Shown: positions 44,019 to 53,458 of the stretch, piece by piece
Position numbering within the stretch: the first letter of the stretch is position 1
Layout: the number at the start of each line of letters is the position of its first letter
Assembly (NCBI RefSeq): GCF_000175215.2
Contig: NC_014817.1
Location: forward strand, 958,501 to 1,022,500
DNA from: Asticcacaulis excentricus CB 48
GTDB lineage: Bacteria; Pseudomonadota; Alphaproteobacteria; Caulobacterales; Caulobacteraceae
Direction of reading: 5' to 3'
Length of the DNA: 64,000 bases
Notes under the pieces: generated by a model
Seen by the model: the letters and a program-made list of their open reading frames with translations, nothing else
Database searches by the model: none
Told to the model about the DNA's origin: nothing
Made by a program: the position numbers and the translations under genes

Positions 44019-44942
44019 CTATTCGTCGAACTTGTCCTTGCGGCGACGGCCAAGAAGCATACGACCTTCAAGCTGCGCCCGTAGGGCGGCGTAATAGGCC
44101 CGCAGGAACGCCTCGTCCGAGGGGATATCGCTGGCGATGTTAGGTTCGACCCAGCCGATGCGCGTCTTGATGCGGTCGGCGACGGCCCGCAAGGTGGGGG
44201 CGCGCTTTTCGCGCAAGACCTCCTCCAGCACGCCCAGCTCCTTTTCGCCATAAACGCTGATCTGCTCCGGCGTAAAGGTGAGGCCGGGCGACGTGACCGG
44301 GGCCTGTTCAGCCAGATCGAAGCTCAGGCGCTCACGCGGTACATGCACGACGCGCGTGCCGCCCAGAAAATCGCCCAGACGTGCCCGCGAGGTATTGAAC
44401 AGGGGCAACAGAGCGAGAGTAAGGGTCCAGATCAGGGCCACCAGAGACACCCAGCCGCCATTGACGCTGGCCTGAAGCGCCAATGTCAGAGGCAGGTACA
44501 GCTCCACCTCACGCAGGGCATTGCGCGTAATCACCGCAGAGGGGGTCAGGTGACCGCCATCGTGCGAAATGACGCGAATCTTCATCACCCGCTTGCCCGG
44601 TGTGGCTGCGCGCGGCCCCAGCTCAAACAGCATGAAATAGCCCGAACGCAGGAAAAAACCGACAAGCACAAACAGAATGATCAGCGCCTGAATGAACGGA
44701 TGATCCATCTTCACATTATCGAACTTCAGATGCTCGAACGGCAAGAGGATGTACAGGATCACCAGCACGACGGGTGCCAGAATGATGATCAGAAAATCGA
44801 TCACCAGCGCCGCAAGACGGGAGGCAAAGGAAGCCGTGCGAAACGACAGCACGACGCCTTCGGGCGTCGTTACGGGCGTGACGGGTCCCTCTGTGGACGG
44901 CAGGGCGACGGCCCCGCCCTTCATCAGGTCAGGTCTGGCCAT
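44019..44942 (-). CDS. RDD-family membrane protein
   Basis: 307 residues from ATG 44942, which overlaps the end of the SpoIIM-like gene by 14 bases and has GAGG 7 bases upstream. RDD motif: R..AL.ID at about residues 42-50 (RLAALVIDFLI). Four helices, with GPRAATPGKRVMKIRVI typical of the family. A cytoplasmic C-terminal part of about 110 residues (EQISVYGEKELGVLEEVLREK) is an addition. RDD proteins are proposed transporters, with few proven. Last gene of the six-gene operon. Confidence 0.88.
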   Translation of the reverse strand: MARPDLMKGGAVALPSTEGPVTPVTTPEGVVLSFRTASFASRLAALVIDFLIIILAPVVLVILYILLPFEHLKFDNVKMDHPFIQALIILFVLVGFFLRSGYFMLFELGPRAATPGKRVMKIRVISHDGGHLTPSAVITRNALREVELYLPLTLALQASVNGGWVSLVALIWTLTLALLPLFNTSRARLGDFLGGTRVVHVPRERLSFDLAEQAPVTSPGLTFTPEQISVYGEKELGVLEEVLREKRAPTLRAVADRIKTRIGWVEPNIASDIPSDEAFLRAYYAALRAQLEGRMLLGRRRKDKFDE

Positions 44943-45996
44943 GACTAACCTCATAACGGCCCTCATGACGGACCTCCGATGGGCGCGGTTTGCGCGGGCG
45001 ACCCACCGCCATGAAATAGGCCAGCCAAAAGACCAGCATCACACCGCCAAACGTAAAGCGTGCCCACATCTCGGTCACCGTCTGACGCGCCACGCCTTCG
45101 ATAAAGCCGGCGATGATCAGCATCAGCATGGCGCCCAGCATGGCCGTCCCGGCCAGTCGCCCGGCTTCGGCCAGCGCCGCCTTGCGCGTCAGGTGGCCGG
45201 GGAACATGATGCGCCGCGCCAGATGAAAGCCTGCCGCCGCACCGATCACGGCCGCTGTCAGCTCGGTCGTGCCGTGGATCGACAGCCAGGCTATGAAATC
45301 CGGTCCCAGGCCGCGTGAGGCAAACAGCCACACCATAGCGCCGACCGACATGCCAAAGACAATCATCAGAAAGGCCGTCGGCAGGCCACCGATCACCCCC
45401 AAGGCAAAGGCCGACAGTGTGACCTGTGTGTTGTGACTCATCAGGAAAACGGAAAAGGCCGCGAGCGGTTCCCCGGCTTCGGTGCCACCAATGGTCTTGC
45501 GCAGATCGTCAACGCTGGCGTTCAGATCGCGGCCTTGCGACATGCCGCCGACCAGCGGATCGTACCAGCTAGGGTCAGCCATGCACATCAATATGCCCCC
45601 CACAATCCCCAGCACCAGACACAGGGTGGACAGGGACAGCTCCCCCCACAGGGCGCGCACTGACCGCGGCAGGTCGCGCAGGAAGAAGTCGCGGACGATC
45701 ACACCGGGCCGGGCGTGCGGACCGTACATATAGACATAGGCGCGCGCGCACAGAGCCTGCAAGAAGGTGATCAGGTTGCGGTCGAGCGAGATCGACTGCG
45801 CCATCGACAGAGACGATACCGTCGAACGGTAAAGTACCGGTAGGTCCAGCAATTCCTCGGTGGTGAATTTGCGCAAACCGCCGTTTTCGGCGCGGTCAAT
45901 CTGCCTGGCCAGCGCCTTCCAGTCCTTCTCGCGCGCTTCGCGGAACTTCTGGCTCTTGAGTTGCAGAGGGGGCTTTTCGTTGGGGGCTTCGCTCAC
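44929..45996 (-). CDS. SpoIIM-like (stage II sporulation protein M) membrane protein
   Basis: 355 residues, ATG 45996 overlapping the DUF58 stop by 4 bases. N-terminal soluble helical part (about 1-110) then several membrane helices. The motif LSIHGTTELTAAVIGAAAG is diagnostic for this family. The organism does not sporulate; in non-sporulators these genes sit with MoxR and DUF58 and their role is unknown. Confidence 0.9.
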   Translation of the reverse strand: MSEAPNEKPPLQLKSQKFREAREKDWKALARQIDRAENGGLRKFTTEELLDLPVLYRSTVSSLSMAQSISLDRNLITFLQALCARAYVYMYGPHARPGVIVRDFFLRDLPRSVRALWGELSLSTLCLVLGIVGGILMCMADPSWYDPLVGGMSQGRDLNASVDDLRKTIGGTEAGEPLAAFSVFLMSHNTQVTLSAFALGVIGGLPTAFLMIVFGMSVGAMVWLFASRGLGPDFIAWLSIHGTTELTAAVIGAAAGFHLARRIMFPGHLTRKAALAEAGRLAGTAMLGAMLMLIIAGFIEGVARQTVTEMWARFTFGGVMLVFWLAYFMAVGRPRKPRPSEVRHEGRYEVSHGQT

Positions 45997-47303
45997 AACC
46001 GGTCCTCCCGTTTCATTTCCAGATATTTGAGCACCAGTTGCACCGCCATGGCCTCGGTCGTCGGTTCGAGCACCTCGATACCATAGCGGCGCAGCGTCGC
46101 GTGGACGGTTTCGCGCTGCTGCAACAGGCGACGGGCGAAGATGGCGCGGGTCACGTCATCCGCCGCCTGCGGCTCGGACGCCGCCAGCCCCTCCAGCACC
46201 TCATCGCGGAAGGCGACAAAGACGATCAGGTGCTTTTTCGACAGGCGCTGCAAGGCTTCAAGCATCAGGTCGGCGCTGATTTCGTCGATAAAGTCGGTAA
46301 ACAGCACGATCAGCGAACGGCGCGCGATCTTCGACCCCAGATCGGCAAGGGCCAGCGTATGGTTGGTTTCTTCGGGGCGGTCGTCGAGCCCCGACAATTG
46401 CGCCTTCAGCGTCTCATAGGCACGCGTCCCGGCCAGCAGCGGCGCATTGTGATAGGGCCGCGCCGCAAAGGCGAAGGAGCGCACATTGTCGCCAATCTTC
46501 AGCGCGCAGTAGCCCAGCAGCAGGCCGGCATAGAGGGCGCGGTCGAGCTTTTTGACCCGCAGCAGCGGCTCACCCATCAGGCGGCCAGTGTCGAAGGCTA
46601 GCACGATATGGTGGTTGCGCTCGGTCTGAAACTCCCGCGACAGCAGTTTGAGGTGACGGGCCGAGGAGCGCCAGTCGATGCGGCGATGATCCTGCGACGA
46701 GTCGTATTCGCGCAGCGCGTGGTATTCGGAACCGTTGTGCAATTGGTTTTGCACGCGCACCCCATAGACGGAGTCGCGCGAAAACAAGGCGGCGGCGTCC
46801 TGCTGCACGCCTTCGATGTCCGGTGTGACCACCATTTCGGCTTTGAGCGGCACGACCTTCTGCACATAGCCGAGCCCCAGAGCGCCGCTCCAGCGCAGAT
46901 GCGCGGTTTCCACCGCCGCCTTGCCTCGCGCGGAGGCGCGCAGGTCCAGTTGGCCTTTGAACACGCCGTCTTCCGGGTTCAGGGTCAGACCGGCCTGCGG
47001 CGTTTGCAGGCGTGACGAGACGCCCCAGCGGATTTCGATCTTTTTGGGCGCGCGTGCTTTGAAGCGCACAGCGTAGTCAAAGTCATAGTCGCGTCCGACA
47101 CCGATGCGGCGCGGCAGGTAGATATCCAGCGTCAGATGCGACGGCAGCGGCGCAAAAACCCCTTCAAACACGGCCAGTGCCATCATCCCCAGCATGATCA
47201 GCGGCATGACCCACCAGACGGCAGGCGCCACAAAGACCACCCCCGCCCCCAGAAGGACGCAGGCGATCAGAATGCGGATCAGGCGCGGGGTGGGATGGAT
47301 CAT
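45993..47303 (-). CDS. DUF58 (von Willebrand A-like) protein
   Basis: 436 residues. Two N-terminal membrane helices (about 8-45), then a beta-rich region and the DUF58 core: ALREYDSSQDHRRIDW, SREFQTERNHH and a vWA-like strand AFDTGRL. The expected metal site DxSxS is DTGRL here, so ion binding may be altered. DUF58 proteins are usual partners of MoxR ATPases, which are thought to remodel or activate them. Start and stop overlap the neighbouring genes by 4 bases. Confidence 0.92.
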   Translation of the reverse strand: MIHPTPRLIRILIACVLLGAGVVFVAPAVWWVMPLIMLGMMALAVFEGVFAPLPSHLTLDIYLPRRIGVGRDYDFDYAVRFKARAPKKIEIRWGVSSRLQTPQAGLTLNPEDGVFKGQLDLRASARGKAAVETAHLRWSGALGLGYVQKVVPLKAEMVVTPDIEGVQQDAAALFSRDSVYGVRVQNQLHNGSEYHALREYDSSQDHRRIDWRSSARHLKLLSREFQTERNHHIVLAFDTGRLMGEPLLRVKKLDRALYAGLLLGYCALKIGDNVRSFAFAARPYHNAPLLAGTRAYETLKAQLSGLDDRPEETNHTLALADLGSKIARRSLIVLFTDFIDEISADLMLEALQRLSKKHLIVFVAFRDEVLEGLAASEPQAADDVTRAIFARRLLQQRETVHATLRRYGIEVLEPTTEAMAVQLVLKYLEMKREDRL

Positions 47304-48256
47304 CTGGGGATCTCGATACGCTCCAGAAGCCCTTGCAGGACGCCGTCCACCGACTGCCCCTCGATCTCGGCCGAGGGCGACAGCAGCACGCGGTGGCGCA
47401 TGGACGGCAGATAGAGGGCCTTGATGTCGTCCGGCAGCACGTAGTCGCGTCCGTCCAGCGTGGCGCGCGCCCGTGCCGCCCGCGCCAGCAGCGCGCCAGA
47501 GCGCGGCGAAGCCCCGACCGCCAGTGACGGGCTTTCGCGCGTGGCGCGGATCAGGCTGACGATATAGTCCAGATTGGCGTCGTTCAGACGCACCGTGGTC
47601 ACCACGCGGATCGCTTCGGCCAAGGTCGCGGCATCCAGCACCGCCTCAATGCCCGCCTGTTCCGGATCAAGCGTCACCGCCGAATTGCCCGCTTCGTCGA
47701 TGATGCGGCGTTCTTCGCTGGCCGACGGATAGCCCAGCACGTGCTTGAACAGGAAGCGGTCCAGTTGCGCCTCCGGCAACGGATAGGTGCCCTGCTGCTC
47801 GATTGGGTTCTGGGTGGCGATGACCATGAAACGGTCACCAAGATCGTAGCGCGTGCCATCGAGCGTCACCTTGCGCTCCTGCATGGCCTCCAGCAGGGCG
47901 GCCTGCGTCTTAGGCGGCGTGCGGTTGATTTCGTCGGCCAGCAACAGATCGCAGAAGATCGGCCCCTTGGTCAGGGAGAAGGTCGAGGTCTGGAAATTGA
48001 ACAGGTTGGAGCCCAGAATATCGGCCGGCAGCATGTCCGGCGTGAACTGGATACGCCCGAAACGCAGGGACAGCGAACGGCAGAAAGCGCGCGCCAGCAG
48101 GGTCTTGGCCGTACCCGGAGGCCCTTCGAGCAGCACATGGCCGCCGGAAAACAGGGCGGTCAGCATCAGCTCGACCGTATCGGCCTGACCGATAATGACC
48201 TTACCGATTTCGCCCTTAAGGCGCGCCGCAAGGCTGTGAACGTCGGAAATCTGCAT
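47300..48256 (-). CDS. MoxR-family AAA+ ATPase
   Basis: 318 residues. Walker A GPPGTAKT at 45-52, Walker B LLADEINR followed by TPPKTQAALLEAMQE, sensor 1 IATQNP, and a C-terminal helical lid (ATLDGRDYVLPDDIKALYLPSMRHR). MoxR ATPases act as chaperones for vWA-domain partners, here most likely the DUF58 protein encoded next. Directly follows DUF4350 with no gap. Confidence 0.95.
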   Translation of the reverse strand: MQISDVHSLAARLKGEIGKVIIGQADTVELMLTALFSGGHVLLEGPPGTAKTLLARAFCRSLSLRFGRIQFTPDMLPADILGSNLFNFQTSTFSLTKGPIFCDLLLADEINRTPPKTQAALLEAMQERKVTLDGTRYDLGDRFMVIATQNPIEQQGTYPLPEAQLDRFLFKHVLGYPSASEERRIIDEAGNSAVTLDPEQAGIEAVLDAATLAEAIRVVTTVRLNDANLDYIVSLIRATRESPSLAVGASPRSGALLARAARARATLDGRDYVLPDDIKALYLPSMRHRVLLSPSAEIEGQSVDGVLQGLLERIEIPR

Positions 48257-49828
48257 CTAGCGCTCCGTTATCTGGTGCTTCCAGGCGTGCAAACGGCGCG
48301 CCCAGCTCAGCAGTTGCATGGGGTTGGAAAGGCGGTCCGCCTCGGCCCTGAGGGTACTGTAGCGTTCCGGGGTATTATGTTTTTCGCTCAGGCGCTCGGC
48401 CAGCTCGTCCGGCCCAGCACTATGGCGGCCGAGGCCCAGCGCTTTCAGCGCCTGATCGCGCACGAGCTGCGCATAGGCCGGAGCCAGTTTCGGCTCACGC
48501 CCGGCCTTAGCGATCAGGCGCGCCGCATTGTCAGCCAGCACGGTGACGCCGCGCCCATGCGGCGTATCCGTGGACGGATCATGCGCGGGACCAAAGCGCG
48601 AATAGGCCGACCACAGCATGGCCAGAGCCAGCACCAGCAGGCACAGCGGCACACCAATAAAGGGCGCGCGCGCCACATGGTGCATCAGGTTCTGTTCATA
48701 GGCCAGATTGTTGAAGGTTACATCGAACGCCACGGTGCGGGCGCCCGGCGCAATGGCCTCAATGATGGACAGAGCCCCCGCCACCCGCTCCGGGTCAGCC
48801 AGCATCTGATTGTCCATCAGGTCCGGTTCGCTGAGCAGATAGACCGGGCTTTTGAACGGCTTTTCGCCCGGCATGGGGTTGACGCGCGACAGCAAGACCT
48901 CACCGTCCGGGCCCAGCAGCATCGGCGTCAGGTTCGGCCCGGCAAGAGACTGCAAACCCCGGATGCGGCCGCTGGTATAGGCCTTGGTCAGGATGGTCTG
49001 ACCGGCGGCGGGCGTCAGGGCGTAGGACTTATAGCGGCCCAACGGCGCACGCCCAAGGGCATAGTTCAACCGTTGATAGGTGATCTTATAGCGGGTTTCG
49101 CCGTCTTCCTGCACGGTCTTCTTGTGCACGGGCGACAGCAGGGTCAGTTGCGAAAAGACGCGATTGGGGGCCTGAAAATGCGGGTTGATGTCCCAGCGCG
49201 GATGCGACGGCATGGGACTGGCGGACCATTTAGGGGCGACGACCAGCACCACCTTGCCAATCGGCTTATACAGCAGCCGCTCGGCCTTTTCGGCGCTGGG
49301 CGTCGGCCAGTAATCATCGGCCTTTTTCGCCTCCGCCTTCGCCTCATACGAGGTCGAAGAGGCTTCCTGCGCGGCCTGCGACGCCGAGGCTTCGGCCTGC
49401 GCCTGCTTCAGCTTTTCCTGCACTTGCGCGCTGGTCTGGGATGAGGCGGAGGCGCTGGAGGTCGAAGACGCGCTGTGTTCCTCCGGCACCGGTTGAGGCT
49501 CGTAATATTCCGGGTCATCGTTGAACAGGGCGCTGTCGCCGTCCAGCGTCACGATAACCAGATCGCTGACCTTTTGCGGCCCTGTCTCCTGCCGTGACAG
49601 GGTCGTCTTGTAATTCGATGCCTCAAGAACATCACGCAAGCCCTTGAAACCCTGCGCCGAATAGCCGGTGATATTGGCCGCCTGTCCGCGCCCGGCGGGT
49701 TCCAGATGCGGCGTAATCAGCACCAGCCCGACCATCAGGAACAAACCGGCGATCAGCGCCCCGACAACCACGGGCAAAAGACGACTGGCCGGTGGCAGGC
49801 CTTTTTTGACAAAGGGCAGACGCATCAT
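48257..49828 (-). CDS. DUF4350 membrane-anchored protein
   Basis: 523 residues. N-terminal helix (about 16-38), the DUF4350 domain (SAQGFKGLRDVLEASNYKTTLSR; LVIVTLDG) and later KPIGKVVLVVAPKW and VYLLSEPDLMDN, plus a C-terminal membrane helix near APFIGVPLCLLVLALAMLW. A Ser/Ala/Gln-rich coiled insert (SSTSSASASSQTSAQVQEKL) breaks the domain. The family is a steady member of MoxR-type operons and has no proven role. It overlaps DUF4129 by 4 bases. Confidence 0.85.
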   Translation of the reverse strand: MMRLPFVKKGLPPASRLLPVVVGALIAGLFLMVGLVLITPHLEPAGRGQAANITGYSAQGFKGLRDVLEASNYKTTLSRQETGPQKVSDLVIVTLDGDSALFNDDPEYYEPQPVPEEHSASSTSSASASSQTSAQVQEKLKQAQAEASASQAAQEASSTSYEAKAEAKKADDYWPTPSAEKAERLLYKPIGKVVLVVAPKWSASPMPSHPRWDINPHFQAPNRVFSQLTLLSPVHKKTVQEDGETRYKITYQRLNYALGRAPLGRYKSYALTPAAGQTILTKAYTSGRIRGLQSLAGPNLTPMLLGPDGEVLLSRVNPMPGEKPFKSPVYLLSEPDLMDNQMLADPERVAGALSIIEAIAPGARTVAFDVTFNNLAYEQNLMHHVARAPFIGVPLCLLVLALAMLWSAYSRFGPAHDPSTDTPHGRGVTVLADNAARLIAKAGREPKLAPAYAQLVRDQALKALGLGRHSAGPDELAERLSEKHNTPERYSTLRAEADRLSNPMQLLSWARRLHAWKHQITER

Positions 49829-50574
49829 TTCGCTCCCTTCGGCAGGTGCTCGGAGGCAACGAAATCGACATAGGCCTTGCGGCAGGCTTCAAAGCCCTCG
49901 CGCCCGACGGGGATGCCAGCAAAGAAGCTCTTTTCGGCCCAGCGGGTGATTTCGGCATAGGCCGGGCGCGCGTCTTCGGGCAGCAGCGGATGTTTGCCGA
50001 TATCGCGCGCCGAATAGTGTTTGCGCACCAGATCGGGACGATAGGCGTTGAGATCGGCCACCGAGCGCTTGAGCAAAAGGTGGACGGCCTCATCATACTG
50101 GCCCTTGTCGGCCAGGGCGTCGATTTCCTCGATCAGGGCGGCGGCGGCTTCGGCAGTCGGCCGCCATGGCGCATCGGCCTTCAGGCCGTCACGCTGAAAC
50201 AGACGCTCGACCTTGCCCGCAATAAAAGCGCGCACCAGCGGCGACAGCAGCAGGATGACCAGCGCAAACAGCAGGAGATACAAAAGCCAGGGCAGGATAG
50301 GCGCGACTGGCTCCAGCAGGTCGCCAAAAAACTTGCTGACCTTGCCCAGCCATTCCAGAAAAGCCTTCAGCCAGCCAATATCGGCTTCCTTGGGCGGCGC
50401 GGTGTTGGTGAAGCGCGTTTGCAGCAGGCCGTTTTCGTTGACCTTGCGGATCAGGGCTTCGGCGGATGAGACATCTGCCGCCGTCACGCTGTCTGGCGCG
50501 GCCTGCGCCATGGGGGATGGCGCGCTGGCCGCTGCCGACGCAGAGGCTTCGGTCGTGATGGCCGTCGCACGCAT
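49825..50574 (-). CDS. DUF4129 membrane protein, first gene of the MoxR-type operon
   Basis: 249 residues from ATG 50574, with GGGGGAAG upstream. An Ala/Ser-rich start, a membrane helix at about 93-116 (PILPWLLYLLLFALVILLL) and a C-terminal DUF4129 domain with WRPTAEAAAALIEEIDALADKGQYDEAVHLLLKRSV. DUF4129 is often fused to transglutaminase domains; here it stands alone. The next gene overlaps its stop by 4 bases. Confidence 0.85.
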   Translation of the reverse strand: MRATAITTEASASAAASAPSPMAQAAPDSVTAADVSSAEALIRKVNENGLLQTRFTNTAPPKEADIGWLKAFLEWLGKVSKFFGDLLEPVAPILPWLLYLLLFALVILLLSPLVRAFIAGKVERLFQRDGLKADAPWRPTAEAAAALIEEIDALADKGQYDEAVHLLLKRSVADLNAYRPDLVRKHYSARDIGKHPLLPEDARPAYAEITRWAEKSFFAGIPVGREGFEACRKAYVDFVASEHLPKGAK

Positions 50575-50708
50575 AATATCCCGTCTTCCCCCATACTTTA
50601 CCCCGACCATAAGGGGTAAAACCGCACGGGGTCAACCCGCTTCACCTCCCGCATTCCGGGGAGCCGAGCAGAGAAAAGGCGATGGCCTGCTGCACCGCCT
50701 GAAATGAA

Positions 50709-53093
50709 TCATAAACCGCCACCGGGATTGACATTTCCACCCCCGCCGCCACCCCAGTTGCCCCCGCCCTGACCCCCACCTTGACCGCCACCGGGCCCGC
50801 GGCCGCCCATACTGCGGCCTGTAATGCCAAAGGGGTTAAAGCGCAGGCCCACCATGAAGGTGGTCCCGCCATTATCGCGTTCCGTAAAGCTGCGGACCGT
50901 TTCATTGCTGGTAAAGGTGCGGGCCTTGCCCTGCCCCTGCGCCGTAAAGGTCAGGGTGAGTTTGGCATTCAACGGACGGCTGTAGGACCCCTGCCACGTC
51001 ATCGGACGTTCGGTATAGCCTTGCCCATTCAGGGTTCTGACTGGCGCGTTCAGCGTCAGTTGCAACGTATCGCGAGGCGTCACGCTGTAGCGCGCCCGAA
51101 TGCGCCCGGTCACGGAGTCCTGCTCGGTGACGGTGGCCACCGTGCTGGAGCGTGGCGGCTGCGTCTCGCGCTTGGCGGTCGATTGGATATTGAGGCTGAA
51201 CTTGCTGCCCCAGCGCTTGTCGATCTGGAAGTCCATACCGGTTTCGACACCTTCGCCACCGTTTTCAACGCTGGTCAGCAAAACATCGTCGCTGGTGTCC
51301 GTGGGTGTATTATTCGGGTCGATATAGACCGTGCGATTGACGACAATCCCTTCCGTCACCCGATGGAAATAGACGGCACTGAAAAGGAAGTTTTTAGCCC
51401 GATCATTATATTCGTAGCGCAGTTCGTTGGCATGGGTTTCGGCAGGCTTGAGGCCCGGATTACCCTGACGCGCGCTGCGCTCGCTATTGTAGATGATCGC
51501 TGGATTGAGGTTGTCTATATTCGGCCGGCTGACGCGGTGGCTGTAGTTATAGCGGATTTTTGACTTGGGGCTCAGCAAGTACTGCGCGGCAAAGCTGGGG
51601 TGGTAGTTGATATAGCTGGTCTCGAAAAAGGCCTGATCATTGCCTGACGGATTGGGATTGTACCAAACCTTGCGATTTAGGCTGACATGGGTTTCTTCGA
51701 CCCGCAGCCCCCCCTGCACGTTCCACTTTTCGCTCAATTCCCGCTGATAATTGACATAGAATTCCCTCTGGTCCTGATCGCGGACCACAGAGTTGGTACG
51801 GCGCGCATTCAGCGTCCGGATACCTGTCAGACGGTTGGTGTCATACTGACTGGCATCACGTAACCCGCTACGTGAGTTCAGGTCGAAGCCGGTCGAAAAA
51901 ATGCCGTTCCAGAGCGGGCGCGTGTAGTCTGCGCTTAAGGACAGGCTCGAATCCTCACCCAGCTCGACATTTTCCTGCACGACGCTGCGGCTGGTTGTGA
52001 CCTGATAGGTGAGGTCCGCAAGGTTGTTCTGCGTTGTCTCACCCGTGGTGACCCGCAAATCGGCGCGGAAGGTTTCTCCTTCCTGATCGCCCTTGTGGTT
52101 GAACCCCAGACGCGCGGAGGCCTGACGGGCTTCGTTGGTATTGTTGCGTACACCGTCATACCGCTCGCTCAGCAGACCCGCCGCATTCAGGTCTTCGGTA
52201 TAGTCCTTGCTGTTGGTGCGGCCTTCACTCTGGTTGTAAGTGCCTTCGAGTGTGAACGTATCTTTCTGATTGGGCGCGTATTCGACATTGCCCCTCAGCC
52301 CGTAATTATCGTTTTCTGACCGTGTGTTACCCCCGGAAGTGGTCGTGGTGTTACCGCTACTGCGGATGTATTCGCGGGAACTGCTGGTCGAGCCCCGGTT
52401 GGCCCCATGCTGGATGTTGAGCCCCCCTGAGAAAGACAGCGTCCCCTTCGCCCCCAGATCTTTCCCCGCACCGCCTTGCAGCGCAAGCATGTAGCGTCCG
52501 AAACTTCCGGCATTGGCCAGAACAAAGAGGTTTGGCCGCAAACCGCGCCCCGGCCTCAGATTAATGTTGATAATACCGGCCCCGCCTTCGGCCCCATACT
52601 GAGCGCCGGGATTGGTCATGACCTCAACTGTATCAATATCCTCAGCGGGCATGGATTGCAGGGTCATGCCACGGAAATTGCCTTCGGTGCGCGCTGACGG
52701 CTTGCCGTTAATATAGACCTGAACATTCGAATTGCCGCGTAAGGTCACATTGCCCTCGCCGTCCACCTGTACGCCCGGTGCCTTATTCAGCGCATCCGCC
52801 GCAGACGATACCGGTGTATCCGGGTCGGTCTTCGGGTCATACACATCGCGGTCGATCTTGGTGAGCGGGCGGGCGGCCGTAACAGTCACGGTTTCGACCG
52901 CCTCACCTGTACCGGTGGCGGGCGCGGCCTCCCCCGGTTTGGCGGCGGGTTTGGCCGGCGTTGGCTGCGCCTGAGCGAGAGGCGGGTTTGGCGTCGTCGC
53001 GGGAGCCGTCTGGGCAAAGGTCGGCGCGCTCATCATCAGACCCAGGGCGCTGGTGGCCAGCCAATAGCGCGTGTCGTGCGGGGGCATTTTCAT
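50709..53093 (-). CDS. TonB-dependent outer-membrane receptor with Gly-rich C-terminal tail
   Basis: 794 residues. Signal peptide ending SAPTFAQ, a Pro/Ala-rich linker (about 30-60), TonB-box-like ETVTVTA, then the plug (ADALNKAPGVQVDGEGNVTLRGNSNVQVYINGKP; IDTVEVMTNPGAQYGAEGGAGIININL). The barrel belongs to the outer-membrane beta-barrel type 3 group. The barrel's last strand ends about residue 750 (MVGLRFNPF); some 40 residues of Gly-rich sequence (GGRGPGGGQGGGQGGG and so on) follow. A barrel normally ends with a C-terminal aromatic signal, so this tail is unusual. The substrate is unknown. Confidence 0.93.
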   Translation of the reverse strand: MKMPPHDTRYWLATSALGLMMSAPTFAQTAPATTPNPPLAQAQPTPAKPAAKPGEAAPATGTGEAVETVTVTAARPLTKIDRDVYDPKTDPDTPVSSAADALNKAPGVQVDGEGNVTLRGNSNVQVYINGKPSARTEGNFRGMTLQSMPAEDIDTVEVMTNPGAQYGAEGGAGIININLRPGRGLRPNLFVLANAGSFGRYMLALQGGAGKDLGAKGTLSFSGGLNIQHGANRGSTSSSREYIRSSGNTTTTSGGNTRSENDNYGLRGNVEYAPNQKDTFTLEGTYNQSEGRTNSKDYTEDLNAAGLLSERYDGVRNNTNEARQASARLGFNHKGDQEGETFRADLRVTTGETTQNNLADLTYQVTTSRSVVQENVELGEDSSLSLSADYTRPLWNGIFSTGFDLNSRSGLRDASQYDTNRLTGIRTLNARRTNSVVRDQDQREFYVNYQRELSEKWNVQGGLRVEETHVSLNRKVWYNPNPSGNDQAFFETSYINYHPSFAAQYLLSPKSKIRYNYSHRVSRPNIDNLNPAIIYNSERSARQGNPGLKPAETHANELRYEYNDRAKNFLFSAVYFHRVTEGIVVNRTVYIDPNNTPTDTSDDVLLTSVENGGEGVETGMDFQIDKRWGSKFSLNIQSTAKRETQPPRSSTVATVTEQDSVTGRIRARYSVTPRDTLQLTLNAPVRTLNGQGYTERPMTWQGSYSRPLNAKLTLTFTAQGQGKARTFTSNETVRSFTERDNGGTTFMVGLRFNPFGITGRSMGGRGPGGGQGGGQGGGNWGGGGGGNVNPGGGL

Positions 53094-53458
53094 TTGTGGA
53101 ATGTCTTTGTCTTTTATTTACACAAAAAGGAGCAACCCGTGCGGGTTGCGCTGCTGACTGATACGCGCGCCCCTGCCCGAGCCGTCGCCGTTGCGGATTT
53201 TTGTCTGCGAACACAAACCCCTGTAACATAAATACTACAATTCAGTAGCGCGGCCTTTCTTCCGTCATACCTATTCCACAGGCAGGGCAAGCCCTCTCTA
53301 CAGTCAAAACCGAAAGTATAGAGAACGCCCTTATCTCGGACGGAAGGTGAAAATTATAGTTAATCAAAGGTCAACATATGAAGCCGATGTAAATTTTCAC
53401 GCAGTTTGCAAAATAATAACACATTGACGTCATTGTGGCGGTGCCGAGGTATTGCATC
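53094..53458. other. Divergent 365-bp gap between TonB receptor and CHASE2-EAL genes, with a CtrA-like site
   Basis: No ORF of its own. It must contain promoters for both genes. The sequence TTAA-N7-TCAAC at 53360-53375 is one base from the CtrA consensus TTAA-N7-TTAAC and lies about 84 bases upstream of the CHASE2-EAL start. The left half is AT/GC-mixed with no clear repeat. Confidence 0.4.

Noticed and set aside
50642..50905. Short open frame overlapping the TonB receptor 3' end
   Set aside because: Gly/Ala-rich shadow of the receptor tail, without a ribosome site.
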